A stretch of DNA of 64,000 nucleotides from Acinetobacter gyllenbergii CIP 110306 = MTCC 11365 (GCF_000413855.1 NZ_ATGG01000020.1:62001-126000), one strand, 5' to 3'. Positions 25,167-34,498 are shown, numbered from the stretch's first letter. The notes: generated from the letters alone by a model not told the origin. Numbers and translations are program-made.

Positions 25167-25847
25167 ATGACACGATATTATTTAGTGATATGTAGTTTAT
25201 TTGCTTGCTTCCCGCTATTTGCCCAAGAATCGATTCATCGTGCTGTTTATCAATTGCCGCCACAAACAGAAATTGTGGTAAATAAGCACAAAGATCAAGC
25301 TGCGTCATCGGAAATTAAGGTCTCGATTCGAATTAGCCCAGAAAAAAACGGATTAAAGATTCAACTATTCAAAGCAAGCAATTCAGACATACTTAATCGC
25401 CATGCCTTAGCGCTTGCGCAACAGATAAAGCCAGAGGATTTACCTACTCAGGAGACCTCGGCAGAACAGCGTGATCACACGAACAGACGCCTGTTCTCAA
25501 ACTATGAGCAAGTTTATTCTTTTATTTCCATGCAAGATCAAGCTGTTACACAACGTATTCGACGGGTTGCCTCACCGTCTTCCTTAACTGAAATGGCCTG
25601 TTTGCTTTTACAAAAAAGTGTTCCATTAGAAGGTGAATCTTTCAGATTGAATGTAAAACTCTACATAGATAAAGAAGGCAAAATACACCAGCAACAGACT
25701 CAGCCAGTCTTAGAAAAATCATTAATGAATCAGCTTTTTCCTGATCAAAAACGCACTCAGCCCTTTTATAAAATTTTCGATCTAGAACGCCAACAATATA
25801 CCGATATGTCCATCAATCAACCCGTTCGATTCATTTGCACGGCCTGA
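25167..25847 (+). CDS. Secreted protein of unknown function (226 aa)
   Basis: I do not recognise a family. A signal peptide (MTRYYLVICSLFACFPLFAQES) predicts export. The mature part is charged and mostly soluble, with a segment VSIRISPEKNGLKIQLFKA and two cysteines (MACLLLQ near residue 150, FICTA at the end) that could pair. KLYIDKEGKIHQQQTQP near residue 168 looks like a beta hairpin with an acidic turn. The ATG has a strong GGGAGGG Shine-Dalgarno, and the gene stands alone with a stem-loop after it, so it is probably real and expressed as a single gene. Confidence 0.7.
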   Translation: MTRYYLVICSLFACFPLFAQESIHRAVYQLPPQTEIVVNKHKDQAASSEIKVSIRISPEKNGLKIQLFKASNSDILNRHALALAQQIKPEDLPTQETSAEQRDHTNRRLFSNYEQVYSFISMQDQAVTQRIRRVASPSSLTEMACLLLQKSVPLEGESFRLNVKLYIDKEGKIHQQQTQPVLEKSLMNQLFPDQKRTQPFYKIFDLERQQYTDMSINQPVRFICTA

Positions 25848-25879
25848 TAGACAACAATTATAAAAGATTCAAATAAAAA

Positions 25880-25910
25880 TCCTCAAACATACCTTACATA
25901 TGTTTGAGGA
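25880..25910. terminator. Stem-loop between convergent genes
   Basis: TCCTCAAACATA (25880-25891) pairs perfectly with TATGTTTGAGGA (25899-25910) around a 7-base loop. It lies between two convergent stop codons (25847 and 25942). An A run precedes it, which gives the minus strand a T run. Confidence 0.7.
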
Positions 25911-25941
25911 ATATCTTTAGTCAATCCTTCGGTTAGCAAGC

Positions 25942-26391
25942 TTAACCTTTGAATTTATTGATAGTATCCGTTGCAGCTTTCTTTAAATCATCCAGCTTAT
26001 GACTGGCTTGAGCTTTTAGATCATCAAATTTGGCAGCCGCTTCATCTTTCAATTCAGCAGCTTTGGCTTTGGCATCATCTAATTTATGACCAGCTTCTTC
26101 TTTAAAGTGATCAAACTTGTCTTGAACTGCGTGTTGGGTATCTTCAAGTTTGGCCTTAAGATCATCCACTTTATTTGAAACCGCCTCTTTACCTTCAGCA
26201 TTTTGCTCAGAAACATCTTTCTTGAGGTCATCAAGGGCTTTTTCGCCTTTTAACTTTAATTCCTCTGCGGAATGCTTTAAGTCATCAACTGCTTTTTCAC
26301 CTTGTAACTGAGCTTCTTTTGCTTTGTATTTTAAGTCATTACCCAATTCTGCTGCTTGGTCTTTTAATTCATCAAGTTTTTCGTTTGTCAT
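25942..26391 (-). CDS. LEA-like/apolipoprotein-like coiled-coil protein (149 aa)
   Basis: A highly charged, lysine-, alanine- and aspartate-rich protein with no signal peptide and no cysteine. It consists of irregular 11-to-14-residue repeats around the motif D-D-L-K (for example KAVDDLKHSAEELKLKGEKALDDLK), all predicted to be amphipathic helix. This is the look of late-embryogenesis-abundant-like or apolipoprotein-like proteins, seen in bacteria as desiccation or stress proteins; in Acinetobacter this would fit desiccation tolerance, which is inference. The start ATG is preceded by AGGAAATACC (AGGA). It ends at a stem-loop shared with the convergent secreted-protein gene. Confidence 0.75.
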   Translation of the reverse strand: MTNEKLDELKDQAAELGNDLKYKAKEAQLQGEKAVDDLKHSAEELKLKGEKALDDLKKDVSEQNAEGKEAVSNKVDDLKAKLEDTQHAVQDKFDHFKEEAGHKLDDAKAKAAELKDEAAAKFDDLKAQASHKLDDLKKAATDTINKFKG

Positions 26392-26580
26392 GGTATTTCC
26401 TCACTCTATAGGTAAAAAACATATTGTTTGGATCAACCTTAGTTATACCGTGTTTGGAGTTTTTTTTTGCCCATTGCTGCAAATTGAAACAAATGGGATA
26501 CAGGAAGATTCAATTAATTGCGGATTGTTAAAGCTATTCATTTTCAGATATAAAAATCATATAAATGAATAACATCCTAT

Positions 26581-27117
26581 TTATTCAATAAAATCATGTC
26601 TTAAAATTTCATACAGTACATGCCAACTTAAAGGATGCTCCATCGCTAAAGCGGGATGTTGAAACTCAGACACTTTTTGCATCTTTAATTTTCGCATCAC
26701 AGCTTGTGATTTAGCATTTTCCAAAGTGGTAAAGGCAACCACTTTCTCCAGTTTCAATTGATCAAAAGCAAATGCAAGTGCCGCTTGAGCCGCTTCTGGT
26801 GCATAACCTTGTCCCCAATAAGCCTGATCGAGTCGCCATCCAATTTCCACACACGGTGAAAATGAAAATTGTGTCGGTTGATCATGTAAACCAGTAAAAC
26901 CAATAAATTTCTGGTTATGTTTTAATTCAACCGCCCAAAAACCCCAGCCTTGCGTGTCGATAATTGATTTCATTTTATCAATCATCGCATCACTTTCTGC
27001 TCGAGTCAGGAGTTTAGGAAAATATTCCATCACCTGTGGATGAGTACCCATTGCGGCAAAGGAAGCATAGTCCTCTGCTTGCCACTGTCTTAAACGTAGT
27101 CGGGCTGTTTCGATCAT
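26581..27117 (-). CDS. GNAT-family N-acetyltransferase (RimJ/RimL type)
   Basis: A cytosolic acetyltransferase of about 178 residues. It begins ETARLRLRQWQAEDYASF, typical for the RimJ/L subgroup, and contains GWGFWAVELKHNQKFIGFTGL near residue 55, EIGWRLDQAYWGQGYAPEAAQAAL near 88-111 with the acetyl-CoA binding Q/R-x-x-G-x-G/A variant, and FTTLENAKSQAVMRKLKMQ near 131. The acceptor substrate is unknown. I chose the ATG at 27117; the frame extends 13 codons upstream only to a TTG. It is divergent from the orphan gene at 27227. Confidence 0.85.
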   Translation of the reverse strand: MIETARLRLRQWQAEDYASFAAMGTHPQVMEYFPKLLTRAESDAMIDKMKSIIDTQGWGFWAVELKHNQKFIGFTGLHDQPTQFSFSPCVEIGWRLDQAYWGQGYAPEAAQAALAFAFDQLKLEKVVAFTTLENAKSQAVMRKLKMQKVSEFQHPALAMEHPLSWHVLYEILRHDFIE

Positions 27118-27226
27118 TTTTACAACCAATAAATTTGTATTAAAAACTATTAACAATATAAGGAGATAGTTCGGATATACTTCCGCAATATCTCAATCAT
27201 AGACCTCGTTGTCAGAATTACCTAAT

Positions 27227-27724
27227 ATGAATGAAAATGAACTTTTAGAAATTCAGCAGGAACTTCAAGCCCAAGAAAAACGCTTGAACTACATTCTTTC
27301 AAGTAAAAGAAGAATCCAGAACATGATTCTTTCGTTTGAAAAGGATCTGGCTGAACAGTTAATTCCAGTTATTGATCAGCAAAGTGACGATAAAGCACCT
27401 GTTGAAAGTAGTCTGGCGCTGACCATCTGCTGGAAATTTTCTAAAGCTGAATTTCCTAAAACTGAACATTGGTGCAGTGAACTCAGTATTACTGAGCTTG
27501 AGTGCAAAGATGAATTTACGGTGGCACTAAAAGCACAGGCTTGGTTAGGAACTTTGGGCAGTGATGAACTTTGGCAGACACCAATGTTTGCTGAAATTAC
27601 CCTTGATCCGAAAACGGGTGGCTTAAAGAGCTATCACATTCATTTCCTATCTAAAGGAAAGATTATCTCTTTAAGAAAAAATTCAAAGCATAGTGAGACC
27701 GTCAAACAAATGCAGAGTATGTAA
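27227..27724 (+). CDS. Unknown protein, first of a paralogous pair (165 aa)
   Basis: I recognise no family. No signal peptide or membrane segment is visible. The N-terminal half is helical (LLEIQQELQAQEKRLNYILSSKRRIQNMILSFEKDL) and the C-terminal half looks beta-rich, with TICWKFSKAEFPKTEHWCSE and FTVALKAQAWLGTLG. The same layout appears in the next gene (27798), so the two are paralogues. The frame opens at a TTG (27209), but the ATG at 27227 aligns with the start of the partner. There is no clear Shine-Dalgarno. A cytosolic role, perhaps as one subunit of a hetero-oligomer, is only a guess. Confidence 0.6.
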   Translation: MNENELLEIQQELQAQEKRLNYILSSKRRIQNMILSFEKDLAEQLIPVIDQQSDDKAPVESSLALTICWKFSKAEFPKTEHWCSELSITELECKDEFTVALKAQAWLGTLGSDELWQTPMFAEITLDPKTGGLKSYHIHFLSKGKIISLRKNSKHSETVKQMQSM

Positions 27725-27797
27725 TCCTTCGGGATGCATACTTTTTTCTCAACTCAACAATCAAAAAACTCATAGATAAAACCACTCAACATCGAAT

Positions 27798-28256
27798 ATG
27801 AATAAAGAAGAACTTATACTGCAAAAACAAGAAAATGAAAGGTATGCAAAGTGGTCAAACTATGTTTACTCCAGCAAAAGAAGAATTCAACGTAGAGTCT
27901 TGGCTATAGAGCGTGATATTGCCCATACTATTCTTCAATTCAAAACATATAAACAACGCGAAGACTTAGAAAGCTTTATTGCTTTTTTAAGTTGCTGGAA
28001 ATTTTCTAAAATAGATTTTAGTCAAAATACATTCTGGTGCGATGCAATCTATTTTGATGAATTTACAATGAAAGATGATCGTACATTTATATTTAGTGTC
28101 CAAGCTTGGATCGGCTTTACTGAGAATACAGAGAGACAATCGCAAGTACCCTGTTCAGGTTATTTCACCATGAATGGACATCAAACTAAACTCAAAAGCT
28201 ACGGCGTTTATTTCTACCACGAAACAAAAAAGCTTCAGTTAATTAAAAGTACTTAA
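27798..28256 (+). CDS. Unknown protein, second of a paralogous pair (152 aa)
   Basis: A paralogue of the preceding gene: NYVYSSKRRIQRRVLAIERDI matches NYILSSKRRIQNMILSFEKDL, and SCWKFSKIDFSQNTFWCDA matches ICWKFSKAEFPKTEHWCSE, followed by FSVQAWIGF versus ALKAQAWLG. The overall identity looks moderate, so the duplication is not recent. Both have a WC motif in the middle. No signal peptide, no membrane segment and no known domain. The 73-base gap and common direction make one transcript likely. It ends overlapping by 4 bases the stop codon of the convergent membrane protein gene. Confidence 0.6.
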   Translation: MNKEELILQKQENERYAKWSNYVYSSKRRIQRRVLAIERDIAHTILQFKTYKQREDLESFIAFLSCWKFSKIDFSQNTFWCDAIYFDEFTMKDDRTFIFSVQAWIGFTENTERQSQVPCSGYFTMNGHQTKLKSYGVYFYHETKKLQLIKST

Positions 28257-28708
28257 CTAAAAGCACTTTTATACTGTTTCTTGCACATCAACACATAACA
28301 ACAATTGGCACTGATACAACCCACTGCAAGTACGGGCAAAACTGCAACAAAAATGAAAAGACTCATGGCCAATGTTTCAAAATCAAAGCCCTTGACCTGA
28401 TCTTCAAATAAAATTATCAATACTAAGCACATCCACCCTGAAAAGAAGACCAGACTGACTTTAAAGAACTGCACCAAATCAAAAATTTTGCTGGGTAATT
28501 TCAATACTGATAGAACAATGACGTAGAAGATAAAAGCAAGCACGACGAGAAATGGGGTGAGATACAGCATCACTTGCATTGCATTGCTGACCACATGCAA
28601 TAAATGGTTTTGTTGAAAGTTTAAGAACAAACAATACGGAATCACAAAACTAAAAACTGATGTCACACTTGCGCAGAAAGATGCACAAAGCAAATGCCAA
28701 GATCTCAT
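28253..28708 (-). CDS. Four-helix membrane protein of unknown function (151 aa)
   Basis: No family recognised. About four hydrophobic segments are visible: LLCASFCASVTSVFSFVIPYCLF, AMQVMLYLTPFLVVLAFIFY, VSLVFFSGWMCLVLIILF and FIFVAVLPVLAVGCISANCCYVL. The tail is basic (KKQYKSAFS), so it is probably cytoplasmic. Its final stop overlaps that of the convergent orphan gene by 4 bases. The upstream 200 bases hold its promoter and that of metG, but I see no clear boxes. Confidence 0.6.
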   Translation of the reverse strand: MRSWHLLCASFCASVTSVFSFVIPYCLFLNFQQNHLLHVVSNAMQVMLYLTPFLVVLAFIFYVIVLSVLKLPSKIFDLVQFFKVSLVFFSGWMCLVLIILFEDQVKGFDFETLAMSLFIFVAVLPVLAVGCISANCCYVLMCKKQYKSAFS

Positions 28709-28910
28709 TATTGTTTCCTTTATTTATTGACCATGCAGCCATTATCAATAAAGGAAATGTGTTTTGATTGAAGTGCAAGTGAAGCTTTAATGAAGTTCTA
28801 GAATAATTAAAAACGAGGCTTGAAAAGATTTCACTGAATCCCTTGTGCAAGTCGGGGCCAAGTCATGTAAAATCATCTGCCTTGCAAATACGAATGAGAG
28901 AACAATATCC

Positions 28911-30968
28911 GTGCGTAAAATTTTAGTCACCAATGCCCTACCTTATGCCAATGGTCCTATCCATATGGGTCACTTACTCGGTTATATCCAAGCAGATATT
29001 TGGGTTCGTGCGATGCGTGCAATGGGCCATGATGTGACTTATGTATGTGCGGATGATGCTCACGGTACAGCAATCATGCTACGCGCTGAGGCCAATGGCA
29101 TCAGCCCAGAACAACAAATTGCCAATGTTCAGAAAGAACATATTCGTGACTTTGATGGTTTTGGCGTACATTTCGATCACTATGATTCAACCAATAGTGA
29201 TGAGAACAAAGCACGTTCAGAAGAAATCTATATTAAAAACCGTGAAGCAGGCAATATTGCCATTCGTCCTGTTAGCCAGCTGTTCGACCCTGAAAAAGGC
29301 ATGTTCCTGTCTGACCGTTTCATTAAAGGCACATGCCCGAAATGTAAAGCGGAAGATCAATACGGCGATGCTTGTGAAGTATGTGGTACAACGTATAACG
29401 CCACCGAATTAGAAAATCCACGCTCAACCTTGAGCGGTGCGACCCCTGTTGAAAAATCATCAGATCACTACTTCTTTAAACTTCCGAATTTCTCAGAATA
29501 CTTACAGAAATGGACCCGTGACCAAGGTCGTTTACCTGTTTCGATTGCCAACAAACTAGACGAATGGTTTGAGGCGGGTTTGTCGGACTGGGATATTTCG
29601 CGTGACGCACCTTATTTTGGTTTTGAAATTCCAGATGCGCCAAACAAATATTTCTACGTTTGGGTCGATGCACCGATTGGTTATATGTCGAGTTTTGAAA
29701 ACTACATCAAAACTAAACGCCCAGATCTAAGCTTTGATGATTTCTGGAAAAAAGACAGCGATAAAGAAGTCTATCACTTCATTGGTAAAGACATCGTTTA
29801 CTTTCATGCGCTGTTCTGGCCTGCAATGCTTGAAGGTGCTAACTACCGCACCCCATCAGGTTTATTTGTGAATGGTTTCTTGACCGTGAATGGTCAGAAG
29901 ATGTCGAAGTCTCGCGGTACCTTTATTAAAGCTGAAACCTATTTAGAACATTTAAATCCTGAATATTTACGCTACTACTTTGCGTCTAAGCTGTCTGACA
30001 AAGTTGAAGATTCAGATTTAAACCTAGATGACTTCGTTCAAAAAGTGAATTCTGACCTTGTCGGTAAGGTGGTGAATATTGCCAGCCGTTGTGCAAAATT
30101 CATTAACACCAACTTCAATAATACGTTGTCGGATACATGTGCAGAATCGGAACTGGTTCAAAGCTTTATTGATGCAGGTGATTCAATCGCACAGGCTTAT
30201 GAAGCACGTGAATTCTCAGCTGCAATCCGTGAAATCATGGCGTTGGCTGACCGTGCCAATCAGTACATTGATGAGAAAAAACCGTGGGCACTTGCCAAGC
30301 AAGAAGGTCAGGAACAACAAGTTCATGATGTATGCTCGGTGGGTATTAACTTATTCCGTCAACTTGCGATTTACTTGGCGCCAGTCTTACCAACACTTGC
30401 CGCACAAGTTCAAGCCTTCTTACAGCTTGAAAGCTTCGACTTTGCATCACGTCAGCAAATTTTAGTTGGACATGAAATTGCGCAATTCCAGCCATTAATG
30501 CAACGTGTTGATGCCAAAGCTGTGGCTGCAATGGTGGACGCATCTAAAGATTCTTTAGCTGCGGCGGCAGAAGCGCCAAAAGCAGAGAAGAAAAAAGACA
30601 AGAAAGCCGAGAAAAAGCCTGAACCAAAAGTAGGTGAAGCTGAAATCATTGGTATTGAAGATTTCATGAAAATTGATCTTCGTGTAGCAAAAGTATTAGA
30701 AGCTGCAACAGTTGAAGGTTCTGATAAATTGCTACAACTAACTTTGGATGTCGGTGAAGCTGAACCGCGTAATGTGTTTAGTGGTATTCGTGAGTTTTAT
30801 CAGCCAGAAGATCTAAAAGACAAATTGGTGGTGATGGTCGCCAACCTTGCGCCACGTAAAATGCGTTTTGGTATTTCTAACGGTATGGTACTTGCAGCAG
30901 GTAATGGCGAAGGGGTTTGGGTGATTTCACCTGAATCTGGCGCGAAACCAGGCGATAAAGTGTCTTAA
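28911..30968 (+). CDS. metG: Methionyl-tRNA synthetase
   Basis: Charges tRNA-Met with methionine. It is a class I enzyme of about 685 residues with all expected parts: the HIGH-type motif [10 protein letters not shown] near residue 14, the zinc cysteines [18 protein letters not shown] near 145, the [11 protein letters not shown] block near 250 and the KMSKSRG motif near 333. A lysine-rich linker follows near residue 565 ([16 protein letters not shown]), then the C-terminal EMAP/Trbp111-like tRNA-binding domain ([17 protein letters not shown] to the end). The GTG at 28911 ([15 protein letters not shown]) is the natural start. The frame reaches 28845, but those residues do not fit the family. 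Confidence 0.95.
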   Translation: MRKILVTNALPYANGPIHMGHLLGYIQADIWVRAMRAMGHDVTYVCADDAHGTAIMLRAEANGISPEQQIANVQKEHIRDFDGFGVHFDHYDSTNSDENKARSEEIYIKNREAGNIAIRPVSQLFDPEKGMFLSDRFIKGTCPKCKAEDQYGDACEVCGTTYNATELENPRSTLSGATPVEKSSDHYFFKLPNFSEYLQKWTRDQGRLPVSIANKLDEWFEAGLSDWDISRDAPYFGFEIPDAPNKYFYVWVDAPIGYMSSFENYIKTKRPDLSFDDFWKKDSDKEVYHFIGKDIVYFHALFWPAMLEGANYRTPSGLFVNGFLTVNGQKMSKSRGTFIKAETYLEHLNPEYLRYYFASKLSDKVEDSDLNLDDFVQKVNSDLVGKVVNIASRCAKFINTNFNNTLSDTCAESELVQSFIDAGDSIAQAYEAREFSAAIREIMALADRANQYIDEKKPWALAKQEGQEQQVHDVCSVGINLFRQLAIYLAPVLPTLAAQVQAFLQLESFDFASRQQILVGHEIAQFQPLMQRVDAKAVAAMVDASKDSLAAAAEAPKAEKKKDKKAEKKPEPKVGEAEIIGIEDFMKIDLRVAKVLEAATVEGSDKLLQLTLDVGEAEPRNVFSGIREFYQPEDLKDKLVVMVANLAPRKMRFGISNGMVLAAGNGEGVWVISPESGAKPGDKVS

Positions 30969-30994
30969 GGTTTTAAATTTAAGATGATGGAAAG

Positions 30995-31018
30995 CCTCTA
31001 CTGATGTAGGGGTTTTTA
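30995..31018 (+). terminator. Rho-independent terminator of metG
   Basis: CCTCTAC/GTAGGGG stem (30995-31001 and 31006-31012, one G-T pair) with a 4-base loop, then TTTTTATTTTT. It starts 27 bases past the metG stop codon. Confidence 0.88.
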
Positions 31019-31103
31019 TTTTTAATAACAAAAAATTACTGGAGCTATTCGTTCAAAACTAATAGCTTATTAATAACAATTTTTAAGAAGATAATGAAAG
31101 CTA

Positions 31104-31538
31104 ATGATTAGAACAGATCGCTCTGATTTAATACTCCTGCTTATAGGCCTTGTACTATGTGGAGTTTATATAATATGTTTTTCCTCTCATAGTTCAATAT
31201 CAAATATCGCTATTTTCTTTGGGCTTAAATCCGACCTATTTTTTGTTTTCGCTATTTCCTTTTTCATCTACTCATTGATAAAAAAAGTTCGAAACAACAA
31301 AAATAATAGATTAGAAAAAATATTTTTTACTATTTTTTCATTAAAAAATGGTTTTCTTTGTGTTAGCGGTTTTTTATTTTCAGCAAGTATTTTTTCATTT
31401 AACAATCATTTGCAAGAAGCAGCTATGTTTTTAAGTGTTTCTATATATATTTATTTTTTAGCTTGTGGCATTAGATTAATTGAAGAAAAAATATGCTATG
31501 AAATTTATGAATTTATTCAACCTTTTTGTAAGAAATAA
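31104..31538 (+). CDS. Small AT-rich membrane protein of unknown function (144 aa)
   Basis: No family recognised. About four hydrophobic segments rich in F, I and S, for example LILLLIGLVLCGVYIICF, IFFGLKSDLFFVFAISFFIY, GFLCVSGFLFSASIFSF and AAMFLSVSIYIYFLACGIRL, with a basic loop (KKVRNNKNNRLEK) in the middle. The coding DNA is clearly more AT-rich than metG or the genes downstream and uses many ATA, AAA and TTT codons, so recent acquisition is possible. The ATG at 31104 has no strong Shine-Dalgarno. Moderate confidence that it is expressed. Confidence 0.5.
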   Translation: MIRTDRSDLILLLIGLVLCGVYIICFSSHSSISNIAIFFGLKSDLFFVFAISFFIYSLIKKVRNNKNNRLEKIFFTIFSLKNGFLCVSGFLFSASIFSFNNHLQEAAMFLSVSIYIYFLACGIRLIEEKICYEIYEFIQPFCKK

Positions 31539-31657
31539 TTAAAAATTATATTTTTTGATTAAAGCATATTTTTTGAGAAACCATCTTCGGAGGCCCTTTT
31601 TTTATTTCTATAATTCAACCAAAATATTAAATGAACGATAAATACATTAGGTAAAAC

Positions 31658-32347
31658 ATGTTCCAGAGAATAATCACCGTCTTCTTTTTCAGCATTTTTT
31701 CTTTTCAAATCGCCTTAGCTCAGGAAACCCAATCTCAATTTAGTCCTCAAGTGCAGCAAGCCAAAGATCAAATTCAACTGACATTCAATACGTTATTCCA
31801 ATCGGATGATGAAAACCCCAATATAAAAGTTGATCCCACATTAAAACAGCTACTTTCACAAAACAATGAGGAAAAGGCAAAAGAATATATCGATCAGCAA
31901 CAAAACTTATTTTTAGAGCAGATGAATCGCTACATCAAACAAGGAGACCTAAGTGCATCCGTTGCACTTTTAGAATTTGCTTTATTTTCACAGGATTCAG
32001 CATTAAAAGAACAAATCGATATTAAGCCAATTCAAAAGCTTTCCAATCAAAAGGATGCTTATGCAAGTTATTTGCTGGCGCAATACTATTCAAGTACTGA
32101 ACAATACATCCCCTTGCTCGAAAAAGCAGGACAGCAAGGTTCTGTTGCTGCACAAATGACACTTGCAGATGAATATGGATTTCGACTACCAGTTGAGCAG
32201 CAAAATGCCAAAAAAGCTGAGTTTTGGGCAAATAAGGCCAAACAGAATTTAGGTGAGGCGGCCTATACTGAGCAGAAATGTGCACTGGCAAATTGTGATC
32301 TTGAAGAGTTTGAAATGGTGGATTTTTCCAAGCTAACCCAGCAGTAA
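31658..32347 (+). CDS. Secreted Sel1-like or TPR-like protein of unknown function (229 aa)
   Basis: A signal peptide (MFQRIITVFFFSIFSFQIALAQETQ) indicates export. The mature protein is helical and acidic, with a late segment that reads like a single Sel1/TPR unit: AYASYLLAQYYSSTEQYIPLLEKAGQQGSVAAQMTLADEYGF near residues 130-175. A cysteine pair, CALANCDLEEF, lies near the end. It has no partner gene nearby and a good terminator follows it. Function unknown; Sel1-like repeats usually mediate protein-protein contacts. Confidence 0.62.
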   Translation: MFQRIITVFFFSIFSFQIALAQETQSQFSPQVQQAKDQIQLTFNTLFQSDDENPNIKVDPTLKQLLSQNNEEKAKEYIDQQQNLFLEQMNRYIKQGDLSASVALLEFALFSQDSALKEQIDIKPIQKLSNQKDAYASYLLAQYYSSTEQYIPLLEKAGQQGSVAAQMTLADEYGFRLPVEQQNAKKAEFWANKAKQNLGEAAYTEQKCALANCDLEEFEMVDFSKLTQQ

Positions 32348-32378
32348 GGCCATACCCTAAGACGAGAACATCCGATAA

Positions 32379-32405
32379 AATCCGCTTACAAAAGCGGATT
32401 TTTTT
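32379..32405 (+). terminator. Rho-independent terminator of the 229-aa gene
   Basis: AATCCGCTT/AAGCGGATT stem (32379-32387 and 32392-32400), 4-base loop, then a T run to 32405. Confidence 0.88.
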
Positions 32406-32476
32406 CTGCGCTCAAACACCCAATTTTATTTGAATTCATGGTAAAAAAGTTTTTCTCTAATAAATTTAATGATTCT

Positions 32477-33454
32477 ATGAAAAAAACAGCCCTCCTCCTT
32501 TCTATCTCATTCTTGAGCGGCTTTCCTTTACTCAGCCATGCAGAAACCAGCAAAACGTTGCCGATCATTGAACAACAAAAACAGGTTGCAGGCTACTATC
32601 AACACCAAATCGGTGACGTACAAATTACCGCCCTGCTCGATGGCACCAACTTTATGTCACCCAGCTTGTTTAAAGATATTTCACAGCAACACGTCCAGCA
32701 AATCTTAAAGAAATACTACGCCGATCAGGATAAAGGCGTACAGACTTCCATCAATGCTTTCCTCGTCAATACTGGAAAATCATTGGTACTCGTAGATAGC
32801 GGTGCTGCCAGTTGTTTTGGTGCACATTTAGGCTCGATTCTAAAAAACCTCGAGGCTTCGGGCTACAAACCTGAACAGGTCAATACTATTTTACTCACCC
32901 ATTTACACCCCGACCATGTCTGTGGCATCAGTAAAGATGGGATTGCCAACTTCCCCAATGCAACCGTGTACGTTTCTAGTGATGAAGCCAATTACTGGCT
33001 CGATCCAAAACAGGCCGCTAAGCTTCCAAAAGACCAACAAGCGGGTTATGAAGGAACGGTTAAGCACATTAAGCAGGCGATTGCGCCTTACCAAGCCAAG
33101 CAACGCTTTAAAACTTATAAACTCGGTGATGAGATTCAAGGCTTTAAAGTCATTAACACGGCGGGACATACGCCCGGTCACTTTAGCTATGAATTAAAAA
33201 CTAAGGGCGAAAGCGTGGTGTTTATTGGAGATATCGTGCATTCACATACTGTGCAATTTGATCAACCTGAAACTGCGATCGAATATGATATTGATCCGAA
33301 AAAAGCGATTGCTACACGCTTAAAACAATTTGCTGATTTTGCCAAGAATGGACAAACCATTGCAGCTCCGCATTTACCTTTTCCGGGGATTGGGCATATT
33401 TATTCTGCTAATGGAAAGAGCTATCAATGGATTCCTGTACATTTTAAAGATTAA
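32477..33454 (+). CDS. Exported metallo-beta-lactamase-fold hydrolase
   Basis: An exported MBL-fold enzyme of about 325 residues. Starting at the ATG at 32477 gives a clean signal peptide (MKKTALLLSISFLSGFPLLS, HAE cleavage); an in-frame ATG at 32438 would add 13 residues in front. The metal site is intact: HLHPDHVCG near residue 145 (HxHxDH), the downstream AGHTPGHFSYEL near 235 with its histidine, FIGDIVH near 258 with the bridging aspartate, and a late AAPHLPFPG histidine. This layout matches the quorum-quenching-lactonase/MBL hydrolase group more than true class B beta-lactamases. Substrate unknown. Confidence 0.85.
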   Translation: MKKTALLLSISFLSGFPLLSHAETSKTLPIIEQQKQVAGYYQHQIGDVQITALLDGTNFMSPSLFKDISQQHVQQILKKYYADQDKGVQTSINAFLVNTGKSLVLVDSGAASCFGAHLGSILKNLEASGYKPEQVNTILLTHLHPDHVCGISKDGIANFPNATVYVSSDEANYWLDPKQAAKLPKDQQAGYEGTVKHIKQAIAPYQAKQRFKTYKLGDEIQGFKVINTAGHTPGHFSYELKTKGESVVFIGDIVHSHTVQFDQPETAIEYDIDPKKAIATRLKQFADFAKNGQTIAAPHLPFPGIGHIYSANGKSYQWIPVHFKD

Positions 33455-33479
33455 GCTGAACAAGCTGATTCTAGGCAAT

Positions 33480-33509
33480 AAAAAAGCGACCTTCTCGGTC
33501 GCTTTTTTC
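33480..33509. terminator. Bidirectional terminator
   Basis: AGCGACC/GGTCGCT stem (33485-33491, 33497-33503) flanked by A and T runs. It lies between the convergent MBL-hydrolase and LysE genes. Confidence 0.9.
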
Positions 33510-33516
33510 TGCTGCA

Positions 33517-34140
33517 TCATTTCATGCCAAAGATCAGCTTTAATCCCAGTAAGGTCATGACACCACCCGCGATGCGATCAAATATCGATTTAGACTTTAA
33601 ATAAACTTTACGTGGGCCTTCTGCTGACAGCGCCACTGCAACCAGCGAGTACCAACCTGCATCAATAAAGAAGCACAGCATTGGCAATACCACATAGTAA
33701 TAACTTGGAATCTCTTTCGGTAATAAGGCGGTAAAAATACTGGCCAGAATAATCGCAATCTTTGGATTACTGAGCTGAGTAATCAGCCCTAAACGAAAGG
33801 CTTGTGCATAACTCATCTGATTCACAGTGCCATTGACTGCTTCCATCGGTTCTTTGGCATGTTTGATAATTTTATAGGCCAGCCAAAGCAAGTACAGACC
33901 ACCAAATATTTTTAGCGCGATATAGGCAGAAGGCACCGCCAATAGAATCGCTTGCAAGCCCATGACCGCAAGCAAACCAAATAAAGCTGCACCCGTCCCT
34001 GTTCCCAAGGCGGTAAACAGTCCATGCTTACGAGAAATCGCAATTGAGTTTTTAGCCACATAAATAAAGGTAGGGCCGGGGCTAATTGCACCCAACATTA
34101 ACGCCAAAGCAATTGAGCCTAAAATCAATAACGATTCCAA
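33517..34140 (-). CDS. LysE/RhtB-family exporter, TTG start
   Basis: An inner-membrane amino-acid exporter of 207 residues with about six hydrophobic segments. The hallmark GAISPGPTFIYVAKNSIAIS is near residue 17, and LITQLSNPKIAIILASIFTA with its NPK motif is near 115. The length is standard for the RhtB subgroup. The first codon appears to be TTG (34138-34140): it is preceded by AGAGG at 6 bases, and no ATG occurs at a sensible place nearby. The export substrate is unknown. It faces the oleate hydratase gene across a 358-base region. Confidence 0.86.
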   Translation of the reverse strand: MESLLILGSIALALMLGAISPGPTFIYVAKNSIAISRKHGLFTALGTGTGAALFGLLAVMGLQAILLAVPSAYIALKIFGGLYLLWLAYKIIKHAKEPMEAVNGTVNQMSYAQAFRLGLITQLSNPKIAIILASIFTALLPKEIPSYYYVVLPMLCFFIDAGWYSLVAVALSAEGPRKVYLKSKSIFDRIAGGVMTLLGLKLIFGMK

Positions 34141-34498
34141 GTGAAACCTCTAGATTAGAATAATTTTCAAATATTAATTTTACTGAAAAAGTAGAGCGAG
34201 AAGATATAAAAATTTTGACTAATCTCAGCAATTTTTGAGAGCTTCAAGCGATGTCATCTGATTAGAAGGCAACAAACTAGAGCAAAGACTCAATTTATAA
34301 TGAATATCAAACACTTAAAAATAGCATATTCATCTCCGCCATAAATCAAGTATCCGATTTTTCTATAAAACTAATTTTATGATCAAAATTTGTCATCCAT
34401 TTTAATGTAACTTTCATTTATTTTTAGCAACTTAAATCCCATAATAAAATTATGGATTAAATTCATTTTCATCAATAACGATAACCGAGGCACATTAG
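34141..34498. other. 358-base divergent intergenic region, LysE gene / oleate hydratase
   Basis: AT-rich and without an open frame of note. It must hold the promoters of both flanking genes. A CATAAT (near 34439) upstream of the hydratase could be a -10 box with TTTATT 17 bases before it, but the match is weak. No inverted repeat stands out. Confidence 0.4.
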
